A stretch of 64,000 nt of DNA, from NCBI GenBank assembly GCA_023101885.1, contig JALPQD010000245.1, positions 2,632,786-2,696,785 of the forward strand, in the 5' to 3' direction. The notes beneath the pieces are model-generated. The model worked only from the letters and a program-made list of their open reading frames with translations, searched no databases and was not told the origin of the DNA. Position 1 is the stretch's first letter. Each line of letters starts with the position of its first letter. Position numbers and translations under genes: made by a program. Positions 56,666 to 64,000 of this stretch are shown here, piece after piece. The stretch comes from Typhlomys cinereus. Its lineage: Eukaryota; Chordata; Mammalia; Rodentia; Platacanthomyidae.

Positions 56666-57492
56666 GTGAAGAGAAGGGAGAGAAAGGCTATTATGGGAAG
56701 CATGCTTGCACAGATGGGCACAGACTTTCCATCTCTTCAGGGCCGTTAACACTCCCCTGGAGAAGAGGGTTAGGGTAGGTTTTACAGTTTTATTCAGGCT
56801 CTCCCTAATGGGAAGAGAGCTGCTATAAAGGGAATTTATGCAGTTCTTGGTATGTGCAGTTTGCTGCATTTGTTTAGATAAAAGAAGCTCCTAGGAGAGG
56901 TATTTCCTGCACCTCATAAGTTGGTTGAAACTCAAATCTCTTAAATGTAGAAGGATCTTCATGTCACTCTGGGGTTCTGAGTGGGTCCTCGTCATGCTAT
57001 TGACTGCCAGCTTGTTAAAGAGATCATCAAAATAATCGGAAGGTGAAGCAAAGCCAAGGTAATGGTTTCTGCCGAGGGAGAGGCAGAGGCTGGGGAACAG
57101 CTGTCAGTTAATACTGGGCGGGATCTGCAGGATCGGATGTAGTGTGAGGCTGGAGGCTTTGGGGTCTGACTGCTGCACCCTCTGACAGGGGCCAGATGAA
57201 TCCGTTGGGCACACTTGGCCCCATATGATAGCTACAATAACTGCTATCAGTGGGTACAAGAGAGGAAGATTGGGATGTGCATCTTCAAGGAATAAAGAAT
57301 AACTTGATGAAAATACACTTGAGAAAGCTGCGGTTTAACAGAAGAGTTATGGATTTTTGTTTGTTGCTCAAGCAACTGTTCAGAAGGATGGATTTTTTTT
57401 TCCCCCTGAAAATTCCTGAAGCAGAGAAGCTTACCTGAAAGTTCAGTTTTCTGGGCAAGCATTTCCTGCACAGACATTTGATGCATAATAGT
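56666..57492. other. Non-repetitive interval
   Basis: About 830 bases without recognised element or gene. Confidence 0.4.
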
Positions 57493-57506
57493 AAAGCTGC
57501 GTCACT

Positions 57507-57628
57507 GGGGCTGGAGAGGTGGCTCAGGGTTAAGCCTCTGCCTTGCAGGCGGAAGGTCCTGAATTCGGATCCCAGATCCCACGTATAGACGCACAGTTGA
57601 ATAAAAAATAAAAAAAATATATATAAAT
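57507..57628 (+). mobile_element. Internally deleted young-subtype CA-tailed SINE
   Basis: Keeps the full head (GGGGCTGGAGAGGTGGCTCA, 'GCGGAAGGTCCTGAATTCGG') to ACGTATAGACGC, then jumps to the extreme 3' end (ACAGTTGAATAAAAAATAAA). About 180 bases of body and CA tail are absent. CTGCGTCACT before it and CTGTGTCAGT after it suggest a diverged duplication. Confidence 0.85.
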
Positions 57629-57864
57629 AAGGCTGTGTCAGTCTGGTGACAGTTACTTCTATGGATGCCAAAGTGTCAGTCATCACTAATATTTTTTGAT
57701 ATTAGTAATATTAAAAATTGAGAAGAAATCATGCCTTTTCTAGGAGGGGGTGGTAAATAACAAAGCCCAAAATGAACACAAAATCAGGAAACAAAAATTA
57801 GGGCAGGAGGGAGATTACCACAGCAATTGTTCAAAATGAAAATGGATTCAGCTAGCAGAAGGAC

Positions 57865-58140
57865 ACACAGTGGACCCGGAGAGGGCTCAGTGTGTAGAGA
57901 CACTTGCCGTGCACACCTGAAGACCGGAGTTCCAGCCCCTCAGCCCACATAGACACTGGAGAGGACTCAGTGTCATCTAGGTGCACTCTTGAGGATCTGG
58001 ATTTCATGCCTGAAGCTTACATTGTAGAAGGAGAGAACTGACTCACAAAGTATCCTCGCTGTCCACATGTGTGACACACTTGTACCTACACATATCATCC
58101 ACACACACGCATGCATGCACATAGTAATAATAATTAAATA
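57865..58140 (+). mobile_element. Old tRNA-derived SINE(s), sense
   Basis: Two head-like pieces: 'CCGGAGAGGGCTCAGTGTGT' with 'AGACCGGAGTTCCAGCCCC', then 'GGATCTGGATTTCATGCC', 'GAGAGAACTGACTCACAAAG' and a CA-rich end. Probably one B3-type copy, perhaps two in tandem. Confidence 0.5.
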
Positions 58141-58221
58141 GATGTATATAATGCAGTGATATATAGATGTGGTAATATATTCATTTAAGGCAAGTATACT
58201 TGTAAATAATATTTAAAGATG

Positions 58222-58400
58222 AAAAATGAAGGATGGGTATGTGCAAAGTCTCAGTAGGTCGCAGAGCCTGAGGTCAAATTTGGTATCCTGAGTTCAAGAC
58301 CTGAAGCTCTCAATTGGTGGAGGGAACAGCGTCTGAAAGCTGTCCTCTGACCTCCACACATGTGCTGTTGCATGCTCTAACCCTGCCTTCCTTCTTTCGC
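58222..58400 (+). mobile_element. B3-type SINE, sense
   Basis: 'CCTGAGTTCAAGACCTGAAG' and 'GTCTGAAAGCTGTCCTCTGA' with 'CTCCACACATGTGCTGTTGC', the B3 body in sense. Confidence 0.6.
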
Positions 58401-58490
58401 CCAACCAAGAAATAAATATTAATAAAAATACAAATGAAAGATGAGATTAGTGTGTCAGGCAACCATGAGGACTCGGTCCTGTGTCTTTAC

Positions 58491-58613
58491 ACACAAAATG
58501 AAAGGACATCAAAATATAGAAATTAAGCGGGTTGGGAGTGGTGGGACTGAGAAGAGAAACAGGATTAGTGTGCCAATGGGACTGTCAGTTGGGGCAGGGT
58601 GAAGGGTAGGTGT
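58491..58613 (+). repeat. Left arm of a 123-bp inverted repeat
   Basis: Reverse complement of 59166-59288 with only two differences out of 123 (both T here against C in the other arm, at about 58590 and 58600). The arms are 552 bases apart. The sequence is not a repeat family I recognise. Confidence 0.95.
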
Positions 58614-58874
58614 CGGGGCCCTGGGCACAGCACCCTGAAAGATGGTGCTTTGTTGCCCTAAAGGGCAGTGAAGGGTCTCAGGAGCAAGGACTCTCAGACC
58701 TCCCTTGTCTCTCCCAAGGCCAGCCATGATGCTTGCAAGATCATGCTCCCCTTCCCTGAGAGAGCCTCATTCATTGGTCAGGAGAAAGGAGGGAGACTAC
58801 AGGGGACCTGAGCCCTGCAGCAGCCCCATGTGCTACCATTAGACAATCCCATCTCCATGTGTCCGCACCTCAAC
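58614..58874. other. Spacer of the inverted repeat, left part
   Basis: Non-repetitive sequence with no recognised feature. Confidence 0.4.
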
Positions 58875-59050
58875 GCTCAGGGCTCAGATGGTCAGGTGTT
58901 TGCTCAATAAGCTCGAGGACTGAGTTTCATTCCTAGAAACCCACATGATAAAAGTCAGGCCTTAGTCTTCCCAGCACTGGGGAGGCATACACGGGAGGGT
59001 CCCTGAAGCTCGTTGGCCAGCCAGACTAACCCACTTGGATCTTAAGAGAC
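58875..59050 (+). mobile_element. Old B4-like SINE, sense, in the inverted-repeat spacer
   Basis: 'AGGGCTCAGATGGTCAGG' and 'GACTGAGTTTCATTCC' form a tRNA-like head, followed by 'CTTAGTCTTCCCAGCACTGG' (B1-like). Confidence 0.5.
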
Positions 59051-59165
59051 CAGGCTTCCAGAATGAGGTGGATAAGTGGATGATCCTAGCCCGCCAGGAT
59101 CTGTGAGAGACCACACCTCCAGCAGGTAGGCAGGTAGACGGCCCCAGAGAGAGCAACAAGTAAAC

Positions 59166-59288
59166 ACACCTACCCTTCGCCCTGCCCCAGCTGACAGTCC
59201 CATTGGCACACTAATCCTGTTTCTCTTCTCAGTCCCACCACTCCCAACCCGCTTAATTTCTATATTTTGATGTCCTTTCATTTTGTGT
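59166..59288 (-). repeat. Right arm of a 123-bp inverted repeat
   Basis: See 58491-58613. The outer boundary abuts the TG/CA-rich tract that starts at about 59290. Confidence 0.95.
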
Positions 59289-59299
59289 GTCTTCTGAAT

Positions 59300-59735
59300 G
59301 CTACACAAGCACATACATGTGCATACACAACATATGTGGACACACATACATGAGCATACAGGCATGTATACCATCATACACGTGAACACACGTGTCCATG
59401 CACATGTACCCACATAAGCATGTGAACCCACACAAGCTCAAACACATATGTGCATAGACACATGCACCAACATACATGTGAACACATATGTGTGTGTACA
59501 TCCATACACACAAACACACAGGTGTGTGTACCAACATGAATGTGAAGCATATATATGTGCACTCACATGTACGTGTACAACAGAAGCACACAGAAACATA
59601 GACCACATAGAGGTGAACACATATGCTTGTACACATGCACCCACACAAGCGTGAACACACAGCAGTCACATAGGTATATACATCAGTACATATGTGGACA
59701 CACACGCATGTGTGCACACACACATTTACACATAT
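59300..59735. repeat. CA/TACA-rich degenerate tract
   Basis: About 440 bases of ACACATAC, CATGTG and similar units. Minus-strand frames rich in C, V and H (to 140 codons) are products of this composition. It abuts the antisense SINE at 59740. Confidence 0.9.
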
Positions 59736-59739
59736 GTTT

Positions 59740-59964
59740 GCATATGTGTTCCAGAGGGTGCTGTATGTGCCTGTGGAGTTCCAAGGGAGACTTCAGGAAT
59801 CACTCTGGGTTGCTCTGTTTCCGTGTTGTTTTTACTCTGTTCCAGGACCGAAAGTACAGGCTAATGCCATGTTCCCCTGGAGTGTGTGGGATCTGAGATC
59901 TGAACTCAGATCCTTGTGCTTGCAAGGAAAAGACTTTAATCCCTGAGCCATCTCCCCAGCCCCA
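59740..59964 (-). mobile_element. CA-tailed B2-like SINE, antisense
   Basis: 'CCAGAGGGTGCTGTATGTGC', 'ACTTCAGGAATCACTCTGGG', 'GATCTGAACTCAGATCC' and 'CCCTGAGCCATCTCCCCAGC'. The preceding CA-rich tract is its expanded tail. Confidence 0.85.
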
Positions 59965-60640
59965 TGTTGTTTAACAGATTTGATGAAGAGTGGACAGTTG
60001 TAGACGTAAGCAGACACAATCTGCGTGCTACAGATCGGGGGTCTTTGTAAAATCCGTCTCTGCAGACCCTTGGCCTCTCTGTGTAACTTTCCCTCCACCA
60101 TCTAAGCAGCAACGCTGTTTGTGGAAAAAGTTGACAGTTGACAGTAGGCAGATGAACTCAAGAAAGTTCATTTCAATCATGCCTGTGGGCGTGGAAATCC
60201 GACTGAACAGGAAGCTCAAGGAGCACAGGATGGTTATGTTAACATGCTGTCCTGAGGTGGAGATGGGGCGCAGGCTCTGAGGCACAAGTCACAGGAGGGC
60301 AGGGAGCGAGAGCGCATGGTGGCCCGGACTGTGTGCGGAGCTGATGGGCCTTGCCTGGGCTTGCGGCACACCAGGTCCCTCCCCTGTCCTGCCAGGTGTG
60401 AAGAGGTGTGAAGATCTCCTGCGGATTCTCACACTGTTGGAACAATGTCCTCAGGGAATGGGGGTTGCCCCCAGGAGTCTCATGCTGGGAAAAGGAGAAG
60501 GCAGAAGCTTGGGGGGTGAGGAGGGAGGCTTATCTCCCAGAAAGAGGTTCCCACAGTGCTCCAGCTCTATACCGGATGAGACATCCTCAGACAGGCCTCA
60601 CCTGCAGGGCTTAAGTCTTACATCTTCCTCCTAAGGATAG
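59965..60640. other. Non-repetitive interval
   Basis: About 680 bases without a recognised element; open frames to 96 codons lack known domains. Confidence 0.4.
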
Positions 60641-60644
60641 ACCG

Positions 60645-60745
60645 ACAGTGGACGTGCTGGCTCACACCTGAAATCCCAGTGCGTGCAAGGCTGAGATAGA
60701 GGCTAGCCTGGGCTACTGCGAAGTAAGACCTTATCTAAAGACCAA
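60645..60745 (+). mobile_element. B1-like SINE, sense
   Basis: 'GTGCTGGCTCACACCTGAAA', 'TCCCAGTGCGTGCAAGGCTG' and 'TAGCCTGGGCTACTGCGAAG' follow B1 order; diverged. Confidence 0.6.
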
Positions 60746-61321
60746 ATACTGGCCACATGTTACCTTTCGTTCAGCTCAAATGCTAATGCTATGTCCTGAA
60801 AGCTGTTGTCCTCTTGGCTCATGTCTGCAGTTGTTCAGAGGGACTGATGTGAGAGTCGCGGTGGAAGCTTACAAGGGGAGTCAAGGAAATATGGAAACTG
60901 TATTGGCTTCTCAGATTTCCTCCCCAGAGTTTCCGCACATCTGGCCTTTTTAATTGCAGTGGTTCCTCTGAAACTTCTGTGGAGCATTTTCTTTCATTTT
61001 TCAGAAAGCACAGGAACATCTGCCTCCTGTAAGGATTCTAAGATTGAGTAGTAGTGACTGTCTCTGGCTTTAGATTTTTTTTGAGAGAGAGAGACAGTTA
61101 TTGCAATGACGATCTTATTTCATAGTTGAGGCATAAAAATCTCTGGTCTGCCTCTTGTACTGGGGAGAGAATGGAAATCATTTAAAAATTCAACAGTGAA
61201 GAAAGGAGAAATAAAATATGTGTGGGTGTCACACCATGAACTACAATTCAGCAATTTGATAAATTATATCTATATCTGTGTATATCAGTCTATTCAGGTC
61301 TCCACAGAATGAGAAAGGGAG

Positions 61322-61324
<3 letters not shown>
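60746..61324. other. Non-repetitive interval
   Basis: About 580 bases, no recognised feature. Confidence 0.35.
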
Positions 61325-61371
<47 letters not shown>

Positions 61372-61515
61372 ACATGCCTCTGTTATGGTGCACAGGTGGA
61401 GGCCAGAGGATAACTTTCAGAAGTCAGTTCTTCCACTGTGTGGGCTTCTAGGGATAAAATTTAGGTCATCAAGTTTGAAGCAAATGCCTAATGATCTACT
61501 CTCTGGCCAGTTGCA
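61325..61515 (-). mobile_element. B3-type SINE with GA array, antisense
   Basis: GA run 61326-61369, then 'GGAGGCCAGAGGATAACTTT', 'TTCTTCCACTGTGTGGGCTT' and 'TAATGATCTACTCTCTGGCC' (antisense B3 body and head). Confidence 0.65.
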
Positions 61516-61860
61516 TTTGAAAGGCATAACGGATGCACTAGACATATTTTCGCTGATACAGTACATTGGAAAGAGACATAGGAAATGATGATCATGGTCC
61601 TTGCTTGAGTGGAAGAGAAGGGGAGGAGGCGTTTCAACCTCACCGGGACCATATGCTTTGCGTTACTCTCTGAAGGGACTGAGGGTTTCACCCAGTGATA
61701 AAACTCTCGTCTAACATGAGCACATCTCTGAGTCCCATCCCAATGGAAAAATACTGAAATTTGTTGCCTCTCATGTCTTTTTCCCTGAGGGAGGGGGTGG
61801 GGACTTGCTGTAGTTTTCGTTGTACACATTGATTTTTTTTTTTCTGTGTTCCAAGGTCAG
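61516..61860. other. Non-repetitive interval
   Basis: About 340 bases, no recognised feature. Confidence 0.35.
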
Positions 61861-62035
61861 GGCCTTTGGGATGGCTCAGCAGACGCAGGCTCTGACTATA
61901 CCTGCACCTGAGTTCCATCTGTAGAACCCATAAAAGCTGAGGGAGAGAATTGACCCCACAAAGTTGTCCTCTGGCCTCTACATGTGTGCAGTGACATGTG
62001 TGCATCTGACACACACATGTGTCCCAAGAAAAGTG
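61861..62035 (+). mobile_element. B3-type SINE, sense
   Basis: 'TTGGGATGGCTCAGCAGACG' head, 'GAGAGAATTGACCCCACAAA' and 'GTTGTCCTCTGGCCTCTACA' body, CA-rich end. Confidence 0.7.
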
Positions 62036-62440
62036 AATTGTATTAACATCATGAAATAGACACAGTTACCGGGCATGAAGTGTTTAAAGGGTTTCCTAAG
62101 TTAAAATGTGGTCTATAAGTAGAAGAGAAGCTACTGAAGGAATGGGGATAGGGTGGGGGGAGGGACCAATAGGAGAGGGAATGACAGGGGAGAGGCAGGC
62201 ACGGGAAGAATGTGCTGAAGGCCCCTTGTGTCATTGTAGGAAACCAGCCTTAAGAGGCTCAGGACTCACCAACTGAAAAACTTACAGACATGGTCTGTTT
62301 TGGGGAAGACATTACTATATACAAACGTCTGATAAACACATAAAAATAGGCTCTATATCCTCAATTATCAAAGAAGACAAGTTCAAGCTTGTACACGATC
62401 TGTTTTCCTGCCCCAAGAGTGGCTAAAATAAAGAACAGCT
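62036..62440. other. Non-repetitive interval
   Basis: About 400 bases, no recognised feature. Confidence 0.35.
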
Positions 62441-62640
62441 GGGGCTGGCGAGCAATCAGCGGGGAAGGCATGCGCTGGCAAACCTAGAGACCCGCGTTGC
62501 ATCCCGCAAGCCCACAAGGTAGAGGAGGAACTGACTTGGGAAAGTTGTCTTCTGACTCCCACATGTGTGCTCTGACATCCTCTCTCTCTCTGTTTCTCTT
62601 TCCCTCTCTCTCTCTGTACCTGCATTCTCTCAAATTTATA
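62441..62640 (+). mobile_element. B3-type SINE, sense, with CT end
   Basis: 'GGGGCTGGCGAGCAATCAGC' head, 'GGAGGAACTGACTTGGGAAA', 'GTTGTCTTCTGACTCCCACA' body, CT-rich end 62580-62615. Confidence 0.65.
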
Positions 62641-62860
62641 AAAAATGCTTAGAATGACTGATAACACCCAGCTTTAGTAAAGAGCGGAGCTGTGGAGTTA
62701 CTGTTACGATTGCTGACCACTTGGGAAAACTACGTGTCTCTGAAACCTTCTGGCTCAGCAATTATTTCCTCTGTCATTTGCCCAGTGATAATGGGAAGGC
62801 GTGAGGGAGGTTGTCTATGCAGAGATTTGTCAAAAATCTTTATACAAAATTCTTTTTTGT

Positions 62861-62861
<1 letters not shown>
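62641..62861. other. Short non-repetitive spacer
   Basis: No recognised feature. Confidence 0.3.
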
Positions 62862-62910
<49 letters not shown>

Positions 62911-63126
62911 GTACTGTATGTGTTTGTGGAGGTTCAAGAGTGACATCAGGAATCATCCTGGATTGCTCTACCACCTTATTGCTTTGCTCTGGGGTTTCCC
63001 AGGCTCCACCTTCCAGAGATGGAATTGCATTTCCCCCTGACACTTTTACATTGGATTTGGGGATCCGAACTCAGGATGTTTTGCTCCTGAGGCAAAGGCT
63101 TTAACCCCTGAGCTGTCTCCCCAGCC
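62862..63126 (-). mobile_element. CA-tailed B2-like SINE, antisense
   Basis: TG run 62866-62906, 'GACATCAGGAATCATCCTGG', 'TTGCTCTGGGGTTTCCCAGG', head 'CCCCTGAGCTGTCTCCCC' and final AGCCC. Confidence 0.88.
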
Positions 63127-64000
63127 CTATACCTCACTCTTAAAAGGGAAGCAGCCTGGGTTCTGTCAGCATGAGGGCTGAGCAGTGACGCTGTGTGCAC
63201 TGGGTAAGGTTGGGTCTGAAATGTCTCTAGAAGTCTCCGGTGTCATGATTTGATCCGTACTGTGCAACGAATGATTAAGTGGGGGAAGGTGTTTAAGAGG
63301 TCAAGCCTATTTGCAAGTCTTCAAGTGGTGGAGGGTGTACCCTCACAAGGGGATGCTGACTCTCCAGCCCCCCTCTCTTTGCTCTCTGACACTAGGTGAG
63401 TGGCTTAGTTGTGTCCCCTCTTGTCAGAAGAAGCAATGAAGCAGTCATCATGGCCCAGACCTCCAGGAATGTGAACCCCGTCAATACCCTCTCTCTATTA
63501 GTCGTCTGCCTACTCGAAGAGACTGACATTTAAAACTGTCTGACAAACACATACAAATATTCTATATTATCTCAAGCGTTGGTTCCAGGGACGGACAATG
63601 TCTAGGAACTCTGGGGAACCCCGACGAGGAATCACTAATGAAACAGCAAGCATTGTGGACAAGCCTTGAAGTCCTGCTGATGAAGAGAAACCAGGAAAAG
63701 ACGACTTCCATTTCATTTTACTGACATGGAATTGTATCTATGTTGATTTTTATCTAAAGACTTTCCACAATTCAAACACTCTCCATTTCGGTGGGATTTA
63801 AAACAGTGGTCACTCCCAGGACAATAGGGGGATGACTGGGAGGGTCAAAGAGAACATACAATGGAGGTCTTGGCTACGTGTGTGCGTGTGCGTGCGTGTG
63901 TGTGTGCGTGTGTGTACGTGCTGAGACATGTCTGCCAGTCATGTAACTGATACCATGTTAGTGTATGTATGCTTTGTTCCAGGAAATCAGAAGAAAAAAG
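63127..64000. other. Interval with a possible MaLR-like remnant
   Basis: 63238-63530 contains 'GTGTCATGATTTGATCCG', 'AGTGGTGGAGGGTGTACC' and 'CCAGGAATGTGAACCC', loosely resembling a MaLR LTR. A TG/CG-rich microsatellite lies at 63876-63918. No gene recognised. Confidence 0.3.

Noticed and set aside
59301..59723. 140-codon cysteine- and histidine-rich minus frame
   Set aside because: Comes from the degenerate CA/TACA tract; no stable domain pattern.

Overview
This window is mammalian nuclear DNA from a rodent, most likely a mouse-related (myomorph) lineage that is neither house mouse nor rat. The evidence is the repeat content: B1-, B3/B4- and ID-type SINEs, a long interspersed L1 with a GC-rich monomer promoter, ERVL-MaLR-type LTRs, and many copies of a B2-like tRNA-derived SINE whose 3' end carries a (CA)n run. 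The exact species cannot be named from the sequence alone. There is no convincing intact host gene. Apart from the L1 reading frames, nearly all long open frames run through microsatellites (CA, CATC, ATCT, CAGA) or SINEs. The window reads as a gene desert or a large intron.

Layout. 1-7075: AT-rich and TG-rich simple repeats, MaLR-like, B3/B4 and CA-tailed SINE copies, and non-repetitive DNA. 7076-14924: an ERVL-MaLR-type element (5' LTR, tRNA-Leu-type primer site, non-coding interior, truncated 3' LTR). A full-length L1 on the minus strand (8397-14690) is inserted in its interior, bounded by a perfect 15-bp target-site duplication. L1 ORF2 is open over 1274 codons with its endonuclease and FADD residues; ORF1 is split by one frameshift. 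15032-25640: LTR-like repeats, CAGA, CA, GA and CAT/CAC arrays, SINEs. 25640-34160: B1/ID copies, a solo LTR, one possible spliced exon (28401-28477 minus), an ancient L1 and a younger truncated L1, then one LTR inserted in another LTR of the same family, each with its own 5-bp duplication. 34190-44110: a minisatellite, another solo LTR, an ATCT array, several SINEs. 44114-44957: a 5'-truncated processed pseudogene of dynein light chain LC8 (DYNLL1), split by a SINE. 44960-57630: more SINEs (several nested), a 700-bp CATC array, an ERV-like LTR, and a 5'-truncated L1 with a perfect 16-bp duplication. 57630-64000: SINEs, a TG-rich tract, and a near-perfect 123-bp inverted repeat (58491-58613 / 59166-59288) that no repeat family obviously explains.

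How the parts work together: the window is an archive of retrotransposition. L1 proteins supply the endonuclease and reverse transcriptase that also mobilise SINEs and mRNAs. This explains the target-site duplications around the CA-tailed SINEs and the DYNLL1 pseudogene. Because each CA-tailed SINE brings its own CA run, the family appears to be the main source of CA microsatellites here. I found no CRISPR array, operon, rRNA or functional tRNA gene, and no evidence for a new multi-gene system. The strongest items for a second look are the inverted repeat, the precisely delimited nested retroelements, the L1 tails with extra non-A segments, the inverted segment inside a SINE, and the candidate exon.
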